This document shows, in pieces, positions 15,661 to 24,100 of a DNA stretch of 64,000 bases. The DNA is from Lentzea flava (GTDB lineage Bacteria; Actinomycetota; Actinomycetes; Mycobacteriales; Pseudonocardiaceae), in NCBI RefSeq assembly GCF_014648475.1, contig NZ_BMRE01000012.1, positions 1 to 64,000 on the forward strand, in the 5' to 3' direction. A program made the translations under genes and the position numbers. The notes below the pieces were generated by a model that was given only the letters and a program-made list of their open reading frames with translations, had not been told where the DNA came from and made no database searches. Within the stretch, counting starts at the first letter, position 1; every line of letters starts with the position of its first letter.

Positions 15661-17043
15661 TCAGGTCTGGTCGGACCACCACTTCTGGCCGGCCTCGCCC
15701 AGCGTCGAGATCGGGTCGTAGTACGGGTAGCGGCGGTCGAGCGCCTCGGGGTCCTCCAGCTCGATCCCGGTGCGGTAGTTCTTGGTCCAGTAGGAAATGC
15801 CCAGCTCACGGTCGTATTCGGCGAGCTGGTGCACCCACCGCTTCCCGACGTACGGCACGTCGCACACGATCCGCGGCGTCGCGTACCCCGGCAGGTAGCC
15901 CATGATCGCGTGCTGCAGCTCCTGCGCCTCCCACACGGCCACCCGCCAGTGCTCCGCGTTGGGGATCATGTCGCACATGTAGAAGTAGTACGGCAGGATG
16001 TTCGCTTCCCCTTGCAGCGCAAAGCAGAGGTCCAGCAGGTCGTCCGGCGTGGCGTTGACGCCCTTCATCAGCACGCCCTGGTTGCGCACGTCCCGGACAC
16101 CGACCTCGAGTGCGGTCCGCGCGGCCTCGGCCACCAGGGGCGTGACGGACTGGGCGTGGTTCACGTGCGTGTGGATCGCCAGGTTCACGCCGCGGCGTGA
16201 CGCCGTGCGGGCGACGCGCTCCAGGCCCTCGACCACGCGCGGCTGGATCCAGTGCTGCGGCAGGCCGGCCAGGGCCTTGGTCGCCAGGCGGATGTCGCGG
16301 ACGGTCTCGATGTCCAGCAGGCGCATCAGGAACGACTCGAGCTGCGGCCACGGCACGTTCGCCACGTCGCCGCCGGAGACGACGACGTCGCGCACGCCCG
16401 GCGTCTTCTTCAGGTAGTCGATCATCTGGTCCTGGCGGTCGACCGGCTTCAGCGAGAGCTTGTGCTTATCGATCAGCGGGGTCGAGTTGCCGACCAGGTC
16501 CATGCGGGTGCAGTGGCCGCAGTACTGCGGGCACGTCGACACCATCTCCGCCAGCACCTTGGTCGGGTAGCGGTGGGTCAACCCCTCGACGACCCACATC
16601 TCGGCCTCGTGCAGCGAGTCGCGCTGGGAGTGCGGGTGCGACGGCCACCGCGGGTCGCGGTCGGAGCGCACCGGCAGCATGTAGCGGCGGACCGGGTCGG
16701 CCAGGAAGGCGTCGGTGAAGTCCGCCGGGGCCGCGTCCACCGCCATGGTGTTGAGCATCTGCGGTGGGATGAGCATCGACATGGTCGCGAAGGTTTCCTG
16801 GTCCGCGGCCAGGTCGTCGTAGAACTTCTCGCTCAGCAGGTCGCCGGTGACCTTGCGGAGCTGCTTGACGTTCTTCACGCAGTTCACGCGCTGCCACTGG
16901 GCGTCGCGCCACTGCGCTTCGGTCACGTGCGCCCAGCCGGGGAAGCGTCGCCAGTCGGGTTCGACCAGCTCTCGGCGGACGTACGTGTACGGCTGGCGGT
17001 CCAGCCGCTCCAGCGCCGTGGGGGCGTCGTGCAGCGCAGTCAT
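15661..17043 (-). CDS. kamA: Lysine 2,3-aminomutase-like radical SAM enzyme
   Basis: A 460-residue radical SAM, PLP-dependent enzyme of the KamA family, converting L-lysine to L-beta-lysine. The cluster ligands are Cys171, Cys175 and Cys178 in CPQYCGHC. Before it, THRYPTKVLAEMV provides the Arg that contacts substrate carboxylate in KamA, and GYATPRIVCDVPYVGKRW near the C-terminus matches the segment carrying the substrate-binding Asp and the PLP Lys, with the glycine run shortened. ATG 17043 has GAGGAG upstream. Although separated by about 8 kb, it supplies the first step for the kdd-kamD-kamE-kal operon. Beta-lysine could also serve as an osmolyte or antibiotic precursor. Confidence 0.88.
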   Translation of the reverse strand: MTALHDAPTALERLDRQPYTYVRRELVEPDWRRFPGWAHVTEAQWRDAQWQRVNCVKNVKQLRKVTGDLLSEKFYDDLAADQETFATMSMLIPPQMLNTMAVDAAPADFTDAFLADPVRRYMLPVRSDRDPRWPSHPHSQRDSLHEAEMWVVEGLTHRYPTKVLAEMVSTCPQYCGHCTRMDLVGNSTPLIDKHKLSLKPVDRQDQMIDYLKKTPGVRDVVVSGGDVANVPWPQLESFLMRLLDIETVRDIRLATKALAGLPQHWIQPRVVEGLERVARTASRRGVNLAIHTHVNHAQSVTPLVAEAARTALEVGVRDVRNQGVLMKGVNATPDDLLDLCFALQGEANILPYYFYMCDMIPNAEHWRVAVWEAQELQHAIMGYLPGYATPRIVCDVPYVGKRWVHQLAEYDRELGISYWTKNYRTGIELEDPEALDRRYPYYDPISTLGEAGQKWWSDQT

Positions 17044-17173
17044 CCGTACTCCTCAGCGTCGAGGTCGCGTAAAGATATCCTGTCATACCGCTAGCCCGCC
17101 GTAAATATTTCGGATCAACGCCTGGTGGAGGCGGGTGTGGGAGCAATTGGGCGGCCTCGTGCGTTGAGGGGGT

Positions 17174-17632
17174 ATGCCTGTCTTCGCCCTGGTGCTGTTG
17201 GGGATGTTCGCCGAGATCGCGGTCATGATCGCCGTTGGCAACGCCATCGGCGGGCTGTGGACGATCGCGCTGCTGCTGGTCGGCACCCTCGTGGGTCTGC
17301 AGCTCGTGCGCAGGCAGGGTGCGCAGACGATGGCCGCGTTCTCGCAGGCCGTGTGGAAGCGCCAGCAGCCGCACCAGGAGATGGCCGACGGCGTGCTCAT
17401 CGCGGCCGCCGGTGCGTTGATCATGGTGCCGGGCTTCATCAGCGACGTGGCGGCGTTGTTCCTGCTGTTTCCGCCGACGCGACGGCTCGTGAGCCGCCGG
17501 ATCGCGCGCAAGGCCGAGGCGGCCGCGCTCAAGTTCGAGCACGAACGCCGCTTCGGGCCCGGTCAGGTCGTCGAGGGCGAGGTCGTCGACGTCGAGCCGG
17601 TGGTGATCACGGATCGGCGCGAGCTGACGTGA
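17174..17632 (+). CDS. fxsA: FxsA family membrane protein
   Basis: A 152-residue inner-membrane protein with three to four hydrophobic segments: residues 1-30, 31-48 and the motif AAGALIMVPGFISDVAALFL, the signature LxxxPGFxTDxxGxLL of FxsA (suppressor of F exclusion of phage T7 in E. coli). A hydrophilic C-terminal tail follows. ATG 17174 lies 4 bp after GAGGGGG. The stop overlaps the next gene's GTG (GTGA), so the two are translationally coupled. The E. coli protein relieves exclusion of phage T7 by F-plasmid pifA when overproduced; its normal role is not known. Confidence 0.88.
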   Translation: MPVFALVLLGMFAEIAVMIAVGNAIGGLWTIALLLVGTLVGLQLVRRQGAQTMAAFSQAVWKRQQPHQEMADGVLIAAAGALIMVPGFISDVAALFLLFPPTRRLVSRRIARKAEAAALKFEHERRFGPGQVVEGEVVDVEPVVITDRRELT

Positions 17633-18189
17633 TCCGCGCGTACCGGCCCGCTGACCTGGACGCGCTCTACGACATCTGCCTCGACACCGGCAACGGTGGC
17701 CTGGGCGCACGGCACCTGTTCGACGACCCGCGCCTGCTCGGACACGCCTACGTCGGCCCCTACGTGGCGTTCGAACCCGACCTGGCGTTCGTCGTGGAGG
17801 ACGACGAGGGCGTCTGCGGGTACGCGATCGCGGCCGCCGACAGCGAGGCCTTCGAGGACCGCCTGGAGCACGACTGGTGGCCTGACCTGCGGATTCGCTA
17901 CCCACTCACGGCGAACCCGAACCGCGTGGTGCAGCACATCCACCACCCGGTGCGGGCCGACCACAAGCTGGCCCTGGACTATCCGGCGCACCTGCACGCG
18001 AACCTGCTGCCGCGCGCGAAGGGCAAGGGCTACGGCGGCAAGCTCGTGCGCACGGTGCTCGAACGCCTGGAGAAGGGCGTTCATGCGCACGTGCGGCACC
18101 ACAACACACACGCGATCGGCTTCTGGGAGCACCTCGGCTTCCGCGTGGTCGACTCCGCGGACAAGCTGGTCCTCGGCCTGCGCCTCTAG
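17629..18189 (+). CDS. GNAT-family N-acetyltransferase
   Basis: A 186-residue acetyltransferase. VIRAYRPADLDALYDICLDTG opens the fold, and an acetyl-CoA-binding region is seen as LLPRAKGKGYGGKLVRTVL, with the R/K-x-x-G-x-G/A turn. HAIGFWEHLGFRVVDS is the usual GNAT C-terminal signature. The substrate is unknown; the long middle insertion with HIHHPV resembles N-acetylglucosamine- or glycan-related GNATs, which is only a suggestion. GTG at 17629 overlaps the fxsA stop. The 3' end overlaps the convergent SsgA-like gene by 4 bp. Confidence 0.85.
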   Translation: MIRAYRPADLDALYDICLDTGNGGLGARHLFDDPRLLGHAYVGPYVAFEPDLAFVVEDDEGVCGYAIAAADSEAFEDRLEHDWWPDLRIRYPLTANPNRVVQHIHHPVRADHKLALDYPAHLHANLLPRAKGKGYGGKLVRTVLERLEKGVHAHVRHHNTHAIGFWEHLGFRVVDSADKLVLGLRL

Positions 18190-18581
18190 GCGAGCAGGTC
18201 CTTCAGCAGCAGCTCGAAGTCGACGACCTCCTGCCCGGCGGGCACGGCCGCGTAGGTCGAGTCGAGGAACCGGCCCAGCTCGTCGGCCGACAGGTGGAAC
18301 ACCGCGTGCGAGTCCTCGGTGAACAGCTCCAGCACCAGCACGTTCCCGTGGCCGGGCCGCAGCCGCACGTCCCCGATCCCGGCCGGCGCGAGCAGGCCGT
18401 CCGACAGCAGCTCCCGCCCGACGACCCAGATCGACTCCTGATCCCTGGCCTGAAACCGCAGCGTGACGGCGTGCGGATCGTCTGAGCGGTACTGGAGGTC
18501 GACGTTCATCGGCTCGACAGAGCCGTCCGGCCGAATGAACTCAACGACGGTGACGGTCCCGACGCGCGTCTCGTTGAACAT
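18186..18581 (-). CDS. SsgA-like (SALP) sporulation / cell-division regulator
   Basis: A 131-residue protein of the SsgA-like family, which is restricted to morphologically complex actinobacteria and controls septum placement (SsgB recruits FtsZ in Streptomyces). Typical features: an L-x-Y-x-x-x-D-P-H-A-V pattern seen as LQYRSDDPHAVTLRF, VWVVGRELL-like WVVGRELLSDGL, GDVRLRP and FLDSTYAAVPAGQE. Length is normal. This places the organism among sporulating or hyphal actinobacteria. Which SALP it is cannot be decided from sequence alone. Confidence 0.92.
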   Translation of the reverse strand: MFNETRVGTVTVVEFIRPDGSVEPMNVDLQYRSDDPHAVTLRFQARDQESIWVVGRELLSDGLLAPAGIGDVRLRPGHGNVLVLELFTEDSHAVFHLSADELGRFLDSTYAAVPAGQEVVDFELLLKDLLA

Positions 18582-18718
18582 CGCCGTTCCTCCTCCGCTC
18601 CGAGGGTGCTGCCATCCACACGGATGCCGTTCGGGATCGGTTCAACGGACCGCGAGAAAAAGTTCGGCGAGCCGGAACAAAGGTTGCCACGATCTTCGTG
18701 CGGGGTACCTGAAGTCGC

Positions 18719-19678
18719 ATGACCGTCTACGGCATCCACGCGTCGCACGAGCAGATCCACCCGTCCGGCCTGCTCACCGCCGTGCGCAGGGCCGAGGAGG
18801 CCGGCTTCACCGCGGCGATGAGCTCCGACCACTTCTCACCGTGGAGCGCGCGCCAGGGGCATTCCGGGTTCGCCTGGTCGTGGCTCGGCGCCGCGCTGCA
18901 GGCAACGACCCTGCCGTTCGGTGTGGTCACGGCCCCCGGCCAGCGCTACCACCCGGCGATCACCGCCCAGGCCATCGGCACCCTCGCGGCGATGTTCCCC
19001 GGCCGCTTCTGGGCCGCGCTGGGCACGGGCGAGGCCAGCAACGAGCACATCACCGGTGACGGCTGGCCGCGCAAGGACGTCCGCAACGCCCGGCTGCGCG
19101 AGTGCGTCGACGTGATCCGCGCACTCCTGCGGGGCGAGGAGGTCAGTCACGACGGCCTGGTGCGCGTCGACCGAGCGAAACTCTGGACGCTGCCCGCCGA
19201 GACCCCGCTGCTGATCGGCGCCGCCGTGAGCCCGCAGACCGCCCGCTGGTGCGCGGAGTGGGCCGACGGGCTGATCACCGTCAACGCCCCGCCGGACCGG
19301 CTGCGCGAGGTGGCGGACGCCTACCGGGACGCGGGCGGCCGGGGCAAGCTGCACCTGCAGGTGCACCTGAGCTGGGCGCCGGACGAGGACACCGCGGCCA
19401 AGATCGCGCACGAGCAGTGGCGTACCAACGTGTTCCGCCCGCCCGTCTGCTGGGACCTCGAACTCGCCGAGCACTTCGACGTGGTCGCCGAGCGCGTCAC
19501 GCCGGAGCAGGTGGCCGAGGTCGTCAACGTCTCCTCGGACCTCAAGTGGCACGCCGAGAACCTGTACACCTACGCGTCACTCGGTTTCGAGGAGATCTAC
19601 CTGCACCACGTGGGCCAGGACCTGATCCCGTTCGTCGACGCGTTCGGCGAGCACGTGCTGCCGGAGGTGACGAGGTGA
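18719..19678 (+). CDS. LLM-class flavin-dependent oxidoreductase (TIGR03885-like)
   Basis: A 319-residue TIM-barrel protein of the luciferase-like monooxygenase class: AEEAGFTAAMSSDHFSPW, GVVTAPGQRYHPAITAQAIGTL, ALGTGEASNEHITG, and LLIGAAVSPQTARWCAEWADG. These match the F420/FMN-dependent subfamily known as TIGR03885, whose members commonly sit next to GH13 enzymes, as here. Substrate unknown. ATG 18719; the stop overlaps the following gene's GTG, so the pair is coupled. Confidence 0.88.
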   Translation: MTVYGIHASHEQIHPSGLLTAVRRAEEAGFTAAMSSDHFSPWSARQGHSGFAWSWLGAALQATTLPFGVVTAPGQRYHPAITAQAIGTLAAMFPGRFWAALGTGEASNEHITGDGWPRKDVRNARLRECVDVIRALLRGEEVSHDGLVRVDRAKLWTLPAETPLLIGAAVSPQTARWCAEWADGLITVNAPPDRLREVADAYRDAGGRGKLHLQVHLSWAPDEDTAAKIAHEQWRTNVFRPPVCWDLELAEHFDVVAERVTPEQVAEVVNVSSDLKWHAENLYTYASLGFEEIYLHHVGQDLIPFVDAFGEHVLPEVTR

Positions 19679-21171
19679 TCCGCACGTCGGACGTCTGGTG
19701 GAAGAACGCCGTCCTGTACTGCCTGGACGTGGAAACCTTCTCCGACAAGGGTTTCCGCGGCTGCACCGAACGCATCGACCACCTCCACGCCATGGGCGTG
19801 ACCTGCATCTGGCTGATGCCGTTCTACCCGACCCCGGAACGCGACGACGGCTACGACATCACCGACTTCTACTCGGTGGACCCGCGTCTGGGCTCGCTGG
19901 GCGACTTCGTGGAGTTCGTCCGCTCCGCCCGCGACCGGGGCATGCGGGTGATCGCCGATCTCGTCGTCAACCACACCTCCGACCAGCACCCGTGGTTCCA
20001 CGACCCGGCCAAGCGCGACTGGTACGTCTGGGCCGACGAGCCGCAGGCCGACGGCCCGCAGGGAATCACGTTCCCGGACAAGGAGAAGAGCCTCTGGCAG
20101 TACGACGAGGAGGTCGGCAAGTACTACCTGCACCGCTTCTACAAGCACCAGCCCGACCTCAACGTCTCGAACCCCGAGGTGCGCGACGAGATCGCCCGGA
20201 TCATGGGCTTCTGGACGGAGCTCGGCCTGAGCGGCTTCCGCGTCGACGCCGTCCCGTTCCTGCTGGAGCACAACGACGCCACGGACGCCATGTCGCTGCC
20301 CAACCCGCACGACTACCTGGCCGACCTGCGCGCGTTCCTGACCCGCCGCAACGGCGAGGCCGTGCTGCTCGGCGAGGTCAACCTGCCCTACAAGGACGCC
20401 ATGGCCTACTTCGGTCACGGCGTGGGCGACGAGCTGACGATGTGCTTCGACTTCGTCGGCATGCAGGCGATGTACCTCGCGCTGGCCCGCCAGTCCGCCG
20501 GCCCGCTCATGAAGGCGTTGCAGGAACGCCCGCAACCACCACGCGACGGCCACTGGGCGACGTTCGTGCGCAACCACGACGAGCTGACCCTCGACAAACT
20601 GCCGGAAGACGAGCGGAACGAGGTCTTCGCCGCCTTCGGCCCGAAGCCGGAGCAGCAGCTCTACGGCCGTGGCCTGCGCCTCCGCCTGCCGACGATGCTC
20701 GACGACGACTACCGCCGCATCCGCATGGTCTACAGCCTGCTCTTCACCCTGCCCGGCACCCCCGTCCTGTTCTACGGCGAGGAGATCGGCCTGAGGGAGG
20801 ACCTCTCGCAGGAGGGCAGGCTCGCCGTGCGCGTCCCGATGGACTGGGAGGCGGTCGACCGGCAACGCCACGCGCCCGACTCGCTGCTCTCCTGGATGCG
20901 CCTGCTGATCGAGCGCTACCGCGAGTGCCCCGAGCTGGCGTGGGGCGACTGCCAGGTGCTCGACGCGGGCGACCCGTGCGTGCTCGCCCACCGGGCGGAC
21001 TGCGACGGCGGCACGGTCATCGCCGTGCACAACTTCGCCGACCGCGCGGTCCCGGTCGAGCTCCAGGTGGACGGCTCGCTGACCGATGTCCTGACCGGTG
21101 AGGGCTGCGCAGCGAAGCTGGAGCTGGGCCCGTACGACTGCCGGTGGTTCCGACTGGTTTCCGAGCGATGA
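19675..21171 (+). CDS. GH13 alpha-amylase-family enzyme, trehalose-synthase-like
   Basis: A 498-residue GH13 enzyme. The four conserved regions are present: I DLVVNHTS, II GFRVDAVPF (nucleophile Asp), III LLGEVN (acid/base Glu), IV FVRNHDEL (transition-state Asp). The overall pattern, with WWKNAVLYCLDVETFSD at the start and GDELTMCFDF, is closest to the trehalose synthase/maltose-isomerising branch rather than extracellular amylases, and no signal peptide is present, so it acts in the cytosol on glucose disaccharides or maltooligosaccharides. GTG 19675 overlaps the LLM stop. The NLR-like gene starts only 20 bp downstream. Confidence 0.9.
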   Translation: MIRTSDVWWKNAVLYCLDVETFSDKGFRGCTERIDHLHAMGVTCIWLMPFYPTPERDDGYDITDFYSVDPRLGSLGDFVEFVRSARDRGMRVIADLVVNHTSDQHPWFHDPAKRDWYVWADEPQADGPQGITFPDKEKSLWQYDEEVGKYYLHRFYKHQPDLNVSNPEVRDEIARIMGFWTELGLSGFRVDAVPFLLEHNDATDAMSLPNPHDYLADLRAFLTRRNGEAVLLGEVNLPYKDAMAYFGHGVGDELTMCFDFVGMQAMYLALARQSAGPLMKALQERPQPPRDGHWATFVRNHDELTLDKLPEDERNEVFAAFGPKPEQQLYGRGLRLRLPTMLDDDYRRIRMVYSLLFTLPGTPVLFYGEEIGLREDLSQEGRLAVRVPMDWEAVDRQRHAPDSLLSWMRLLIERYRECPELAWGDCQVLDAGDPCVLAHRADCDGGTVIAVHNFADRAVPVELQVDGSLTDVLTGEGCAAKLELGPYDCRWFRLVSER

Positions 21172-21191
21172 CGTAGCGAATTCACGGGCGT

Positions 21192-24100
21192 GTGCGACTA
21201 ACGAGCATGCCGGTGCCCGACACGCCCACTTCGGACGACGAACTCGGCTTCGACCGGTTCGCCATCCCGCTGGCCAGGACCATCGCCGCCACCGACCGCT
21301 CCACCACGCCGTGGACCATCGGCGTCTACGGCGAGTGGGGCAGCGGCAAGACCACGTTCCTGAAGCTGGTCGAGAAGGCACTGGAGCCGTCGGGTGTGCG
21401 GCCCATCTGGTTCAACGCCTGGAAGTACGCCCGCGACGACAACCTGTGGGCCGCCCTGATCGAGAAGATCGTGCGCGACGCCCGCAGATCGGTTCCGTGG
21501 TACCGGGTTCCGGACGTGCGCCTGCGGATCTGGCTGCGGTCGATCGACTTCGGCGCGGGCTTCTGGGAGCTCTTCCGCAAGCTCCTCGCCGTCGGCTTCA
21601 AGATCGCGACGCTCACGGTGCTGATCCTGATGGCGATCAGTCTGGTCCCGGTCGCCGGCAACCCGGTGACCGGCTGGCTGGCCGGCGGCTCGCTGCTCGC
21701 CGAGCCCTGGTCTCGCGTGCTGGTCGGAGTGATCGCCGCGCTGGGCACGAAACCGGAGGCACTGCTGAAGCTGTTCGACGTGAAGCTCGGCGCCGACCTG
21801 GGCGCGTTCCGCCGCCGCCAGCTCCACCGTTCGCAGACGGCGCTGCTGGACGACTTCACCGCCGAATTCCAGGGCGTGCTGGCCGTCGTCTACCGGAAGA
21901 AGCCCCTCGTCGTGATCATCGACGACCTGGACCGGTGCCTGCCGGAACAGACGCTGCAGATCATCGAGACCGTCAAGCTCTTCCTCGACGAACCCGGCTG
22001 CGTCTTCCTGCTCGCGGTGGACAGGGATGTCATCGAGCACGCGATCCGGGTCAAGTACAAGGACCTGCCCTCGGTGGGCGAGCTGGGGGAGACGTTCTTC
22101 GAGAAGATCGTTCAGCTGCCCTACTCGCTGCCACCGCCCGCCGAGGGACGCGTCGAATCGTACATCCGCAGCATTTCGTCGGACCCCGACGTGCTGGCGT
22201 GCCTGCCCATCCTGCGAGGCACCCCGCCCTACAACCCCAGACGGATCAAACGGAGTGTGCAGGCGTTCACGCTGTTGAAGGAACTGTTCTCGGCGGACCA
22301 GGAGCCCGTGCCGCCGGTGCTCGCGAAGCTCGTCGTGATCCAGGCCCAGTTCCGGCAGGTCTACCGGGCCGCGGTGAACGATCACTCACTGCTGGCGCGG
22401 CTGGAACGGGCATACCGGCATCCGGACGGGAATGTCGATGGCGCGCTGAGCGCCCAGGTCGAGCGGTTCTCCGATCGTTATCCGGGCTTGGCGGCACTCT
22501 TCAACGTCCGGTTGAGCGATCGGGACACGTTCACGGGGGTGGCGATCGAGACCTACCTGTCGATCGTCGACACGGTGACCGCGATCGACGAACCGGTCCC
22601 ACCGGTCCGGCGCACCGCCTTGGTGATCTGCATGCGCCGGGACTGGGAATGGGGCGAGCAAATCGCGAACGTCGTGCGCAGCACGGGACGACACGTCGTT
22701 GTGACCACTCCTGGGTACAGCAGAGACGCGACATACGACCTCTCGATCATCGTGTGGTCGAACGCGTCTGCCGAGGCGCTGTCAGCCGAACGTGTGTTGA
22801 CGGCAGCCGCCATGAGCGGGGAACCGTTGGTGGTCGTGAAGGTGGACGGAGGCGAGCCGCCTGCCGAACTGGCCCGGCGCGGCTATGGATACCTGGACGT
22901 GGCGGGTATGACGCCGGATGAAATGCGGGCCGCCGTGCTGTCGCGCATTCCTTACGTGCCGCTCGGTTGGGGAGAATCTGGGCCCCAGACGATCACCAAT
23001 CTTCCGACGGTCCCGGGCGGCCTCGTACCGCGCGACGAGTTGCTCAGCGGAGTGACGGCACCGACCACGGCGCTTGTCGGCATGCCGGGCAGCGGCAAGA
23101 CCACGCTCGCACTGCAGTACGCCAGAAGCCGTCTTGCCGACTTCCGTGTCGTGTGGCTCATCCGAGCCGCTACCCGCCACGAGGACATCGCAGCGCTCGC
23201 CAAGCGACTCTCCGTCACCCCGGATCGCGTGATCGGCCAGCTCGCGTTGACGGGTCGGTTCCTGCTGATCTACGACGGCTTCGATGCCAATGCCGATGCC
23301 ATCAAGGCCATTCGGCACTCGGCCGACACCGGCAGGATCATCGTCACTTCCTGCGACAGAGATTGGGATGCCCACGCCGCGATGGTGGAGGTCGGGCCGT
23401 TCTCCAGAGCGGAATCGGTGGCGTTCCTCGGCGTGCCGGAAGCGGACTCACTCGCAGAGGCGCTCGGCGACCTGCCGTTGGCGCTCGCATGCGCCAAGGA
23501 GGACCTGTTCGGTTCTGGCCGGTCAGTCGGCGACTACCTGCGCTCACTCGCCGAACATGGGACCGCCGTCGTGCGGTACGACAACCTTTCGCTGTCGGCA
23601 GCGCTGTCAGACGCGTTCGAGCGCCTGGCAGAGAGGGGCGCCAGGTCACTCGCGGTGCTGCAGGCGATGTCGATGCTGGGTTCACCGCCGATTCCGCGCG
23701 AACTGGTCATGAGCATGGTTCGTGGCAACGAGATGGAGTTCGAACGAGCTGTCGCCGATCTGGTGCGAATGTCACTGGTCGAGCTCGTGTCCGGTGACTT
23801 CGACGTGAATCCGGTGGTGCGGAGGTTCGCGCTGGAGTCACCGGAGGCGTTGACGTACCTCAAGCCGGTGAATCAGCTGCCGGTGTCCGTGGACCAGCAA
23901 CAGCTCGAACGTCTGCAGCCTCATTGGGACGCGCTGGTCACGCACGCGCCTCCGGCGACGGCTGCGGAACTATTGCTCAGAATCGGACACAGCTGGCGCG
24001 CCGCGGGCTCCTGGGTGAAGGCGCGGGTGTGCGCCGAGAAGGCGCTGGAACTGGACCGGGGCAACCCGGAGGTGGGCGAGTTGCACGCCCTGGCGACTGG

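Noticed and set aside
15661..17043. Assigning kamA to antibiotic (streptothricin-type) biosynthesis
   Set aside because: No NRPS or related genes are in the window, while the kdd-kamD-kamE-kal operon nearby explains it better.
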